From Desulfobulbaceae bacterium UBA5611 (GTDB lineage: Bacteria > Desulfobacterota > Desulfobulbia > Desulfobulbales > Desulfocapsaceae), in the NCBI GenBank assembly GCA_002424635.1, contig DIKT01000011.1:13984-38775 (forward strand): a stretch of DNA of 24,792 bases, read 5' to 3'. Numbering within the stretch: the first letter of the stretch is position 1; the number at the start of each line of letters is the position of its first letter. Under the pieces are notes generated by a model, which worked only from the letters and a program-made list of their open reading frames with translations, had not been told where the DNA came from and made no database searches. This document shows positions 8,499 through 16,202 of this stretch, one piece after another. The translations under genes were made by a program, and so were the position numbers.

Positions 8499-8767
8499 TC
8501 GCGTTGTGGCAGCATTTGGTTCACAAGTTAGAAAAAGAGAGAAAAGATAGATTTAGAAATATATTAACTACAGCGACCAAAGGGCTCAGGGTCCTTGCTG
8601 GTAAACCTCCAACAGATTTGGCTGGTTTAATTTCAGGTTCTCTCCTTGCTGGGGCAGACACAGCAATGAATTTTGCCAATCAGCTCAGGAAGGTAGAAGC
8701 ATTAAAACAAGAATCTGGTATGAGTTATCTTGTTGAACTAGACAATATAATTACAAAAAAAAGTTAA
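8480..8767 (+). CDS. hypothetical protein, first cassette gene
   Basis: A 95-residue frame beginning ATG at 8480. I do not recognise the family. The N-terminal third is charged and helical (LEKERKDRFRNIL), followed by an Ala/Gly-rich middle (GLISGSLLAGADTAMNF) that may be amphipathic rather than a true membrane helix. The first residues overlap the start of the integrase remnant on the other strand, so the N-terminus may lie in integron leader sequence and the true start may be later. A GTTAGAA at 8527-8533 could mark the attI/cassette junction, but this is weak. No clear ribosome-binding site precedes the ATG. An attC-like site follows the stop by 6 bases. Confidence 0.45.
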   Translation: MVYPCLFALWQHLVHKLEKERKDRFRNILTTATKGLRVLAGKPPTDLAGLISGSLLAGADTAMNFANQLRKVEALKQESGMSYLVELDNIITKKS

Positions 8768-8772
8768 CAAAA

Positions 8773-8841
8773 GTATTAACCCAGACCGCGAGAACGACAG
8801 CCCCGCTACGCGGCAAGTTCATTGGCGCGGTCTGGTTATAC
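8773..8841 (+). other. attC-like recombination site 1
   Basis: Arms GTATTAACCCAGACCGCG (8773-8790) and CGCGGTCTGGTTATAC (8826-8841) pair, with two unpaired extra bases on the left arm, like the extrahelical bases of attC sites. The 35-base centre contains CCCCGCTACGCGG. It ends in G-TTATAC, an imperfect match to the R' consensus GTTRRRY, so this is the weakest of the three sites. Confidence 0.45.
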
Positions 8842-8869
8842 TTGGTTAGCTGTAAAAGGAGCATCGAAT

Positions 8870-9562
8870 TTGAGCGAAAGAACAAGACCTGACTGGTTTG
8901 CTCGCGGAATGGCAATATTGGGACTATTGGTAGCCATCGCAGCAATAGTAATGCCTTACTACAAGGACAAAGTCGATAGTCAGGAAGCTCTGAGTATTAC
9001 AGCCACACCAGAATCCGGTGGGGGAATACTCCGACTATCAGACAACTTGGACAAATCTCATGCAATTCAAATTCCCTGGATTTTTACTGTTTCAAATACG
9101 GGAAAAGTGAAACTATCTATCACATCGTATTCTGTTCAAAAGATTGAAAGCCAAGGAGTATCATATTTTAAAGGGCTTGATGGTGGGGCAACTGACGCAT
9201 TGAACAAGTTTTTCCCTTTTCCTCAAACTCTCGACGCAGGTGAAAGTATCTCATTTCGCTTGCACCTAGGTTTCATACCTCCAGGCGAAGTAGAGGAAAT
9301 TTTGAGAAATATGCTTAATAATAACAGGCCGGTTACATACGACGCAGGTTTTATCGCACTCGCCAAGAAAGGCCTTACTTTTTATGGCGGCAACGCTACC
9401 TACAAGGAAATTCCTGATGCAGGTGAAATGGTTAGCATTGATTCAACAACATACGACAAAGATCCTGTTTACCAGGTATCGTTTAGTACTGGCCGAGGAA
9501 ATGCGTTCCCGATTTTTACATCAGAGAGCGTGGCAAAATGGCAGCAGCTAACAAAGCCATAA
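8870..9562 (+). CDS. hypothetical membrane-anchored protein, second cassette gene
   Basis: I chose the TTG at 8870 as start because an AAAAGGAG ribosome-binding site (8854-8861) lies 8 bases before it, whereas the in-frame ATG at 8822 falls inside the preceding attC-like site. The 230-residue product has a short basic N-terminus, one hydrophobic helix (about residues 14-31, GMAILGLLVAIAAIVM), then a long soluble part rich in beta-type segments (for example QIPWIFTVSNTGKVKLSITS). The layout suggests a single-pass inner-membrane protein with an Ig-like or other beta-sandwich domain. I recognise no family. The stop codon lies inside the next attC site, typical of gene cassettes. Confidence 0.65.
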   Translation: MSERTRPDWFARGMAILGLLVAIAAIVMPYYKDKVDSQEALSITATPESGGGILRLSDNLDKSHAIQIPWIFTVSNTGKVKLSITSYSVQKIESQGVSYFKGLDGGATDALNKFFPFPQTLDAGESISFRLHLGFIPPGEVEEILRNMLNNNRPVTYDAGFIALAKKGLTFYGGNATYKEIPDAGEMVSIDSTTYDKDPVYQVSFSTGRGNAFPIFTSESVAKWQQLTKP

Positions 9563-9623
9563 CCGGACGCAAAAAGCGCCGCTTCACTCTGCTTTTTGCG
9601 TCCGGTTATGGCCGGCGTTAGGT
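9546..9623 (+). other. attC recombination site 2
   Basis: The 78-bp site has R'' AGCTAAC (9546-9552) and R' GTTAGGT (9617-9623), the latter a full match to GTTRRRY. Between them is a perfect 21-bp inverted repeat (9557-9577 with 9591-9611) around a 13-base loop containing GCCGCTTC. The stop codon of the preceding gene lies within it and the next gene starts 13 bases after it, as in integron cassettes. It could otherwise be read as a terminator hairpin, but there is no T-tract outside the stem and the R boxes fit. Confidence 0.7.
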
Positions 9624-9635
9624 TTTCCATTGACC

Positions 9636-10541
9636 ATGACTCGCATTCCAACAACACACGATGAATTTCATCGCGTAATGGAAAGGATCGATGCTCAACT
9701 CCGAGCAACGAGTGTGCAAATACATGCAAGGGCGCTCCATGCCGCTAGAGAGTATTCGAAATTATTCCAGTTGGAGATACCAATGTTCCCCTGCCCGGAG
9801 ACAGGAGCATCAGGCGTCTATACCGGAGCAGATGCTGCCGCGCACATCCGCAAGTGGTTTGACGATAGATACGGCGATCGTCAAAAGATATTCATGGGTC
9901 CGGGATCTGTGGTCATCCTACTGAGAGGCGATCCATGGGAAATTCGTTTGCCTCGTATTTACGGAACTATCCGATGTGTCGTTGAGCGAGACTTAAGCCG
10001 TTACGCTAATGAGCCAAATTTGCGCACCGACAGACAGCCCCCCATTACAAACTTGCTAACACTGATTAACGACTTTCCGCCTGGTCTTGCCGTACACCTC
10101 TCGGATGAAGAATGCTGCAACATTCTCGAACTTTTCAAACATGCCCTCGATTGCATGCACGCAATTGAGTACGTTGCAGGGAACCCATACATACCCGAAG
10201 CCTTGTCGGATATTCATGCATCCGTACGGCATATCTTCTCCGTCCCGCCTCACTATGGGCAGTCGAAATGGTCTTCGGCCCAGGCGAGTGAAAAACTCAT
10301 CAAGTCCTTCCTGAAAGTTAAAGGCATTTCATTTCCGTTCAACCATGACATTCAAGGTCTCATTGATCTTGCAAGTACAGGGGGGATGAAGCCACTAGAA
10401 GATGGAATCATTGATAAATTGCAGACACGGGCTGCTGTTCGATATGGCGATGAAGCGGTGACATTGACCGATGCTGTAGGAGCGCATCATGCATCTATGT
10501 TGGTCGGAAAGTATGTTTCTGAATCGCTCATCCCGGCCTAA
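9636..10541 (+). CDS. hypothetical protein with probable C-terminal HEPN-like domain, third cassette gene
   Basis: The ATG at 9636 is preferred over an in-frame TTG at 9630; no strong ribosome-binding site is seen. The product is 301 residues. The N-terminal 200 residues are unrecognised. The C-terminal part has the pattern AQASEK (215-220), then FLKVKGISFPFNHD (225-238), a helical stretch, and RY (269-270), closely resembling HEPN domains of the AQAAEKxxKAxL...HDL...RYP type. HEPN proteins are often RNases or nucleotidyltransferase partners in toxin-antitoxin and anti-phage systems. The Rx4-6H RNase motif is not evident, so this copy may be non-catalytic. Its stop sits inside attC site 3 (TAA at 10539-10541). 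Confidence 0.65.
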   Translation: MTRIPTTHDEFHRVMERIDAQLRATSVQIHARALHAAREYSKLFQLEIPMFPCPETGASGVYTGADAAAHIRKWFDDRYGDRQKIFMGPGSVVILLRGDPWEIRLPRIYGTIRCVVERDLSRYANEPNLRTDRQPPITNLLTLINDFPPGLAVHLSDEECCNILELFKHALDCMHAIEYVAGNPYIPEALSDIHASVRHIFSVPPHYGQSKWSSAQASEKLIKSFLKVKGISFPFNHDIQGLIDLASTGGMKPLEDGIIDKLQTRAAVRYGDEAVTLTDAVGAHHASMLVGKYVSESLIPA

Positions 10542-10605
10542 CCCTGCGGTGCAAGGGAAGCTGCGCGATAAAGCCGCGCCGCGCCCCTGACCTTGAACGT
10601 TGGTC
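10536..10605 (+). other. attC recombination site 3
   Basis: The 70-bp site begins with R'' GCCTAAC (10536-10542), a full match to RYYYAAC, and ends with R' GTTGGTC (10599-10605). Inside, the L''-like GTGCAAGG and the L'-like CCTTGAAC pair with one mismatch, and the centre is GC-rich (GCCGCGCCGCGCC). It contains the stop codon of the HEPN-like gene. The next gene has a GGAGAG ribosome-binding site and starts 27 bases after it. Confidence 0.65.
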
Positions 10606-10632
10606 ATAGAAAAATAAATTTCTGGAGAGATA

Positions 10633-12489
10633 ATGTCAAATATACTTCATGATATAAATCGAGGCTTTGTTATAATTGGAATTACAGGTCCATTGAGCAG
10701 TGGTTGCACTACAGCGGCAAATTTTTACCACAAGGTATTAAACAAATATATAGACAAAAAGACAACAAAAGTTCTACCAAAATTTGAGCAAAAAATTGAA
10801 TTCATCTATTCTAAAATTAAGAATTTAAAAGAAAAGTATGAAAAGCCAAGCTTGTTAAAGAGTGACAAAGAGCAGATATTACAAAATATACAGCAAGAAA
10901 CAAAAAGATTAAAAGAATATTTAGATATCAGAGAAACACTAGTAATTTTGGAAAAATATAAGGGGAGCAGTTTCAAGCACATATCAATGACTGACATGTT
11001 ATTGAAAAAAACTATTATAAGCTTGATGGAACAAAGTTCAAAAATAGTACATCCTGACCTAAAGAAAATTGCTGATAACTATTATTTTAACACTTCAAAA
11101 TACAAAAAATCTATAGAAATAGACTCTCTTATCAAGAGAAGAGAATTATACAAACTGTCAAAAGCGAATATCGATATATATGAGGAATTTCTCGGTTCAA
11201 TTAATGAATTCTATAAAAAGATAAAGACTATTCTGCCGCCAAACGAACTAGGCCAGCTATTACAAAATCTTGGAGATAACATTCGTAGGTGCGGAAATCC
11301 AATTGATTTTCAAACTGATTTTGATAGAGAAAATGCAAAGTCACTTATTACACTGGCAGATGAAGCTAATGATCTTATTAAATTTTACAGATATAAAGGC
11401 CGTAGTAAGTTTGACATAACTGTTCATAAAGAGTTTGTAATTGAAGCTTTTAGAAATCCATACGAAGTGGAATTCTTTCGTAACAGATACTATGAGTTTT
11501 TCTTGCTATCTATCAATTCTCATTTAAAAATAAGATCTTCCAGAAAAAACTGGAATGAAGAGCGGGATGAGAGGGACCAAGGTCAAGGAATTGGTAAAAG
11601 AGAATTTTATAAACAAAATGTTAGTAGATGCGTTTACCTTTCTGATGTTTCCGTCAATAATGACACAAACCTAGGAAGGTTTGGTCAGAAATTAGCTAAA
11701 TATTATGCCCTAATAAGACAACCCGGGTGCATCTCACCCTCAAATCATGAATTGTTCATGCATCAAGCTTATAGCATGAGCCTTAAATCAAATTGTATCT
11801 CTCGCCAAGTGGGAGCCATTATAGTTGGCCCTGAAGGTTATATAGTAGGAGCTGGTTGGAATGATGTCGGCAGTGGACAAATACCTTGCGGTCAACGAAA
11901 AATCAGTGATTTAAACATAGCAAATAATTCATTTCCTATTAGCACAATTAAGGATGAAAAGGGCCTGTTAAGTTTTATTCAACTTAACAATAAGGGTTCC
12001 AATAACAATAGCTTTTGTTATAAAGACCAATATTCCTCATTCAATACAACTAAAAAAACAGAGAACCTTGAAGAATTATCTGACTGGTTAAAAGGTAATA
12101 ATATTTCTGAGGTTGCTGCTGATCAGTTGTCTTCAATGATACAATCAAAATTTTCACCAAAAAGGCTAGAATATTGTCGTGCTCTTCATGCAGAAGAAAA
12201 TGCAATTCTACAAAATGCAATTCTAGGAGGTATTGGTATTAAGGGTGGGACGATATTTACAACTACTTTTCCCTGTGAGCTATGTGCTAAGAAAATATAT
12301 CAATCAGGTATCCGAAAAGTATTCTATACGGAACCTTATCCAGAAAGCATTTCAGAAGATGTGTTTTTCAAAGATGGTAGCAATATCGTTGAACTGGCTC
12401 AGTTTGAAGGGGTAAAATCGCACAGCTATTATCGTTTATTCAAGGCAACTGTTGATAAAAAAGAATTCCAATATCAAGAAACATTATAA
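10633..12489 (+). CDS. AvcD/DcdV-type anti-phage deoxycytidylate deaminase, fourth cassette gene
   Basis: The 618-residue protein joins an N-terminal P-loop (GPLSSGCTT, residues 19-27) to a C-terminal zinc-dependent deaminase of the dCMP deaminase fold. The deaminase begins near residue 376 (MHQAYSMSLKSNCISRQVGA), is split by about 100 residues, and resumes with the zinc/catalytic HAE (519-521) and PCELC (547-551). This architecture is that of the anti-viral deaminases AvcD/DcdV, which deaminate dCTP/dCMP on infection and starve phage of deoxycytidine nucleotides. The usual P-loop lysine is a cysteine here. The coding sequence is far more AT-rich than its neighbours, a sign of recent transfer. 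A GGAGAG ribosome-binding site precedes the ATG. The 27 bases between attC and start leave no room for an upstream AvcI-type RNA inhibitor within the cassette. Confidence 0.82.
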   Translation: MSNILHDINRGFVIIGITGPLSSGCTTAANFYHKVLNKYIDKKTTKVLPKFEQKIEFIYSKIKNLKEKYEKPSLLKSDKEQILQNIQQETKRLKEYLDIRETLVILEKYKGSSFKHISMTDMLLKKTIISLMEQSSKIVHPDLKKIADNYYFNTSKYKKSIEIDSLIKRRELYKLSKANIDIYEEFLGSINEFYKKIKTILPPNELGQLLQNLGDNIRRCGNPIDFQTDFDRENAKSLITLADEANDLIKFYRYKGRSKFDITVHKEFVIEAFRNPYEVEFFRNRYYEFFLLSINSHLKIRSSRKNWNEERDERDQGQGIGKREFYKQNVSRCVYLSDVSVNNDTNLGRFGQKLAKYYALIRQPGCISPSNHELFMHQAYSMSLKSNCISRQVGAIIVGPEGYIVGAGWNDVGSGQIPCGQRKISDLNIANNSFPISTIKDEKGLLSFIQLNNKGSNNNSFCYKDQYSSFNTTKKTENLEELSDWLKGNNISEVAADQLSSMIQSKFSPKRLEYCRALHAEENAILQNAILGGIGIKGGTIFTTTFPCELCAKKIYQSGIRKVFYTEPYPESISEDVFFKDGSNIVELAQFEGVKSHSYYRLFKATVDKKEFQYQETL

Positions 12490-12515
12490 AAATATTGAAA
12501 ATCATATACAAATCA

Positions 12516-12662
12516 ATGGTGCTTGACAACAACATCATTCAAGAATGCACACCTACCGAGGAATTGATATCACATTTAGAAGACAAACTTAATAAGTTCT
12601 CACTGGCCTTTCCTAATTGGCAATATGTCTATAAATTTGCAAAAATATTTTTTCATTGGTGA
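12516..12662 (+). CDS. possible small ORF of unknown function
   Basis: A 48-codon frame from ATG 12516 lies 26 bases after the deaminase stop; its first residues are MVLDNNIIQECTPTEEL and it ends in FAKIFFHW. There is no good ribosome-binding site and no family I recognise. It may be a fragment left at the end of the cassette array, or chance. Confidence 0.2.
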   Translation: MVLDNNIIQECTPTEELISHLEDKLNKFSLAFPNWQYVYKFAKIFFHW

Positions 12663-12839
12663 TTTGAAAGATTCAATAGCTGTAATTAGATCTATTCCTT
12701 GATATTTTTAATGCCCTGGGTATCTCCTACCGACCGAAGAAAACTGACCTTTTTTGTGATTGCCCAAGCGGTATACCTCATGCATTAGATCGTCAAAGCT
12801 GGTCAAACTTTATCAACCTCATCTGGCATTTAACCAAAC
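12663..12839. other. AT-rich non-coding stretch at the island edge
   Basis: No gene, attC site or repeat is visible between the small frame and the tRNA terminator. No duplicate of the tRNA 3' end is seen here. Confidence 0.5.
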
Positions 12840-12873
12840 AAAAAAGCCCTTAACTCGAAGTGAGCTAAGAGCT
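12840..12873 (-). terminator. Rho-independent terminator of tRNA-Thr
   Basis: On the minus strand a 12-bp stem (AGCTCTTAGCTC with GAGTTAAGGGCT, two G-U pairs) and 5-base loop are followed directly by six T residues. It lies 10 bases past the tRNA CCA end. Confidence 0.85.
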
Positions 12874-12883
12874 TGATTTTAAC

Positions 12884-12959
<76 letters not shown>

Positions 12960-13143
12960 TTAATCAGATAACTGTAGAAAAGTTATTCTAGTAATTATCA
13001 ATTTTATGGTAGTGTGTCAAGATCGGATCAGAGTAACTCATTGATAATTTGGGGCCTTAAAGACTGTCGCCGATCCCTTCATTTGCGTATTATAGAATTC
13101 TACCAAAAAGATTTTTTTGAGCTATCAGGCTCCTCCATTTATC

Positions 13144-14649
13144 ATGTCCTTTCTGTCGCTTTTTTTTATTACTATCCTCTTCCTGGCAGGCTGTTCAGAA
13201 CCTACCACAACCTCGGAGCAAGCCCAGGAAGCAGAAATTGCCACTCCTGCTATTGTCAATCCTGAGCACAACGGTTGTCAACGCTGTCATATGGCACAGC
13301 TTGATCATAACCATGACTTTTCCTGTTCAACCTGCCATAATGGCAACGAGACCGACAATAATCAGCAGATTGCTCATGACGGCCTGATTGCCCAGCCAGC
13401 CCATCCTTCTGCGATGAACAAAACCTGCGGTACCTGTCATGCGGACCAGGTGGCCGGGTCGGCGCAATCCATGCATTTTACCTTGGCCAATAAGATCAAT
13501 CTGGTGCGCACCTCTTTTGGTGCTGAGGAAAAGCTGACTGATCTTACCAAAATCCCCGTGGCTGATACCCCGGAGACAATCCTGCAATTAGCGGATGATC
13601 TGCTGCGGCGGCGCTGCCTGCGTTGTCACCCTTATTTCAGCGGCGATCCCTATCCCGACGTCAAGCATGGTACCGGCTGTGCTGCCTGTCATCTCGATTT
13701 TAGCAAGGGCTCCCCTACTTCTCATACTTTTTTGGCAACACCCGGCGACAAGCAATGTTTGCAATGTCATTATGGCAACTGGGTCGGGGCGGATTACCAT
13801 GGTCGCTTTGAGCATGATTTTAATGAAGAATACCGCACGCCATTTCTCAGCAAGGAGTTGACGGTCCGGCCTTATGGCGTTGAGTACCATCAATTAGTAC
13901 CGGATATTCATCAACAAAAAGGCATGATCTGTGTGGATTGCCATAGCGGTGCTGAACTGATGAATAAACCACGGACAGCGGCGGTCACATGCCAGGATTG
14001 CCATCTCCAAGCCAATCTGGACCAAGCCCTGCCCCTCAACGTATCGCAGGACAATGGCCAATACCTGTTATATTCCAAGGGTGATAACAAGTACCACGAC
14101 CTGCCGCTGATGCGTAATCCAGCCCATACCGCCTATCAGGAGGCAATCGACTGTCAGGTCTGCCATGCCCAATGGGCTTTCAATGATACCGGCAATAACC
14201 TGCTTCGCAATGACACCAGGGCATATGACCAATTCTGGAAACTAACGACTCAGGGCAGTTGGGAAGTGGAAAGCTTTTTAGAATACAATCTCAACCCTGA
14301 TTTTACTACCACCCGTCCGCCCACCATGCGGGATAAAATCAATGGCGAGGAGAAAAAAGGCATCTGGTATCAGGGCTATACCATGCGCCGCTGGGAAGCA
14401 ATACAATTAGGCAGGGATGCCGATGGCAAAATATCAGTGATGCGGCCGGTCCTTGATCTGCACCTGTCATGGATCGATGAGAAATATAAAGTACGTTTTG
14501 ATGCCGTTGCCGGCCACACGGCTGACAAGGGGTTAGCACCCTACATCCCTCATACCACCGGGCCTGCCGGGATGTTCTACCGCCAGCGCTTGCGGGATTT
14601 TTACCGCTTGGAAGAACTGAAGAAAAAAGAGTTGGGTACAGGCAAGTAG
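13144..14649 (+). CDS. nine-heme c-type cytochrome lipoprotein
   Basis: The protein has nine CxxCH heme-attachment motifs (CQRCH, CSTCH, CGTCH, CLRCH, CAACH, CLQCH, CVDCH, CQDCH, CQVCH), all within the first two thirds. The C-terminal 150 residues are heme-free. A hydrophobic N-terminus ends in the lipobox LAGC (Cys17 from the ATG at 13144), so it should be exported, lipidated and loaded with heme in the periplasm, where it would carry electrons in anaerobic respiration or extracellular electron transfer. An in-frame TTG at 13117 is an alternative start; neither start has a clear ribosome-binding site and neither gives the usual positively charged N-region. It stands alone, convergent with trpF. 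The exact partner and subfamily are not identifiable. Confidence 0.88.
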   Translation: MSFLSLFFITILFLAGCSEPTTTSEQAQEAEIATPAIVNPEHNGCQRCHMAQLDHNHDFSCSTCHNGNETDNNQQIAHDGLIAQPAHPSAMNKTCGTCHADQVAGSAQSMHFTLANKINLVRTSFGAEEKLTDLTKIPVADTPETILQLADDLLRRRCLRCHPYFSGDPYPDVKHGTGCAACHLDFSKGSPTSHTFLATPGDKQCLQCHYGNWVGADYHGRFEHDFNEEYRTPFLSKELTVRPYGVEYHQLVPDIHQQKGMICVDCHSGAELMNKPRTAAVTCQDCHLQANLDQALPLNVSQDNGQYLLYSKGDNKYHDLPLMRNPAHTAYQEAIDCQVCHAQWAFNDTGNNLLRNDTRAYDQFWKLTTQGSWEVESFLEYNLNPDFTTTRPPTMRDKINGEEKKGIWYQGYTMRRWEAIQLGRDADGKISVMRPVLDLHLSWIDEKYKVRFDAVAGHTADKGLAPYIPHTTGPAGMFYRQRLRDFYRLEELKKKELGTGK

Positions 14650-14667
14650 AAAAATAGGTAACTGAAG

Positions 14668-14694
14668 AAAAACCGGGATCAGTCAGCCTGATCC
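14668..14694 (-). terminator. Rho-independent terminator of the trp operon
   Basis: On the minus strand GGATCAG and CTGATCC form a 7-bp stem with loop GCTGA, followed by CGG and five T residues. It overlaps the trpF stop codon. Confidence 0.6.
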
Positions 14695-15338
14695 TGATCG
14701 GCCAGCCGCACCTGCTCCATAAAGGCGTGCAGCTTCGTTTCATCCTTCATCCCCGGCGTCCGCTCCACCCCGGAATTGACATCAATGGCAAAAGGCCGCA
14801 CCTGCCTGATGGCCTCCCGCACATTGTCGGGGTCAAGTCCGCCCGCCAGAATAAAGGGCAATTGCAGACGCAGCCGCTCAATGATCTGCCAATCAAAGAC
14901 CATGCCGGTCCCTCCTGCCAGGCCCTGGCTGTAAGTATCCAGCAGGAAGCCCCGGGCCACCTCGTTATAGGGAGTAAAGACCTCGCCCTGGGTATCATCG
15001 CCAACCCGGAAGGCCTTGATCACCTTGCAAGGAGTGGTCAAGCGGGCCATCCGTTCACAATATTTTGCTTCTTCGCAGCCATGTAACTGCACATAGGACA
15101 GTCCGCAATAGGAAATAATTTCTTCAACTTCCCTGGGATCGCGGTCGACAAAGACACCGACACAATCAATAAAGGGCGGCAGATTGGCAATAATGCCCCG
15201 GGCATTTTCCGGCGACACATAACGCGGGCTTTCTTCGACAAAAATAAAACCAAGGGCATCAACACCTGCTGACACAGCTTCTTCGGCATCATAACTATTG
15301 GTAATGCCGCACATCTTTACTCTGGTTCTACCGCCCAT
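14679..15338 (-). CDS. trpF: phosphoribosylanthranilate isomerase
   Basis: TrpF converts N-(5-phosphoribosyl)anthranilate to CdRP in tryptophan synthesis. The 219-residue TIM-barrel protein has the N-terminal VKMCGIT motif with catalytic Cys10, YVQLHG (82-87), the catalytic aspartate in LLDT (Asp134), the phosphate-binding LAGGLDPDN (164-172) and DVNSGVE (186-192; family usually DVSSGVE). Length is normal. An AGAGGAAG ribosome-binding site precedes the ATG. It is the last gene of the trp group, 29 bases after trpC. Confidence 0.95.
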   Translation of the reverse strand: MGGRTRVKMCGITNSYDAEEAVSAGVDALGFIFVEESPRYVSPENARGIIANLPPFIDCVGVFVDRDPREVEEIISYCGLSYVQLHGCEEAKYCERMARLTTPCKVIKAFRVGDDTQGEVFTPYNEVARGFLLDTYSQGLAGGTGMVFDWQIIERLRLQLPFILAGGLDPDNVREAIRQVRPFAIDVNSGVERTPGMKDETKLHAFMEQVRLADQDQAD

Positions 15339-15367
15339 ATCTTCCTCTTTTAATGTTATTATAATCC

Positions 15368-16144
15368 TTACAGGCCACGCAGGCCCCGTAAGGTATTACC
15401 GCCGTCATGACCTCGCATCAAGGTTTCGCCGATGAGGGCCGCCGTTATACCTGCCTTAAGCAGACGTTCAAGATCAGCCTGTGTTTTCAGGCCGGACTCA
15501 CCGACGACCGGAATATCAGCCGGGATCATTTTTTTCAGCCGGAAGGTCGTTTCAATATCCATGGAGAAATCCTTAAGATTGCGGTTATTCACCCCGATCA
15601 GGCTGCAACCGACACCGAGCACCACCTCAAGCTCGTGCTCATCATGGACTTCCACCAGCGAGTCCATTCCATACTCGCGGGCACAGGCCTGAAAATCCCG
15701 TAACTGATGGGCATCCAAAATAGAGGCCATGAGCAAGATGGCGTCGGCCCCATGGACATGGGCCTCTTCAATCTGCAGCTCATCAATGATAAATTCCTTG
15801 CGCAATACCGGCAGCTTCACTTCGGCCCGCACCTGTAGCAGATAGAGCAGACTGCCTTGAAAAAACTGTTCATCGGTCAATACCGATATGGCCTGGGCGC
15901 CGTTATCTTCATAGGCCCTGGCAATGGCCACCGGGTCAAAATCAGGACGAATCACCCCTTTTGAGGGCGAGGCCTTTTTAACCTCGGCGATAATGGCCAC
16001 TCCGGGATAATCGATCAGCGCCTGCCGAAAGCCGCGGGGCGGATCAATGGTTTTATCGGCAAACTGAGGCGGGAGATGGATCCCTGTGGCCTTGAGCAGG
16101 CTGACCTCTTCTTTCTTTCGGGCAACGATAGTATCTAAAATCAT
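15368..16144 (-). CDS. trpC: indole-3-glycerol-phosphate synthase
   Basis: TrpC closes the indole ring, turning CdRP into indole-3-glycerol phosphate with loss of CO2. The 258-residue TIM barrel carries EVKKASPSKG (54-63, with the catalytic lysine region), LRKEFIIDE (second catalytic lysine), LIGVNNRNL and the phosphate-binding VGESGL and ALIGETLM stretches. Length is typical. It lies 58 bases after trpD and 29 before trpF, without a strong ribosome-binding site. It is not fused to trpF, unlike in enteric bacteria. Confidence 0.95.
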   Translation of the reverse strand: MILDTIVARKKEEVSLLKATGIHLPPQFADKTIDPPRGFRQALIDYPGVAIIAEVKKASPSKGVIRPDFDPVAIARAYEDNGAQAISVLTDEQFFQGSLLYLLQVRAEVKLPVLRKEFIIDELQIEEAHVHGADAILLMASILDAHQLRDFQACAREYGMDSLVEVHDEHELEVVLGVGCSLIGVNNRNLKDFSMDIETTFRLKKMIPADIPVVGESGLKTQADLERLLKAGITAALIGETLMRGHDGGNTLRGLRGL

Positions 16145-16202
16145 AGGTCTACATCTTTGTATATCTAAATATAACCAGCCATGCGCATATTAATCGAAAA
16201 AA

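Noticed and set aside
8822..8869. ATG at 8822 as the start of the second cassette gene
   Set aside because: It lies inside the attC-like site and lacks a ribosome-binding site, whereas TTG at 8870 has AAAAGGAG at ideal spacing.
12490..12880. A fourth attC site after the deaminase gene
   Set aside because: No GTTRRRY box paired with RYYYAAC and no suitable inverted repeat was found, so the array appears truncated at this end.
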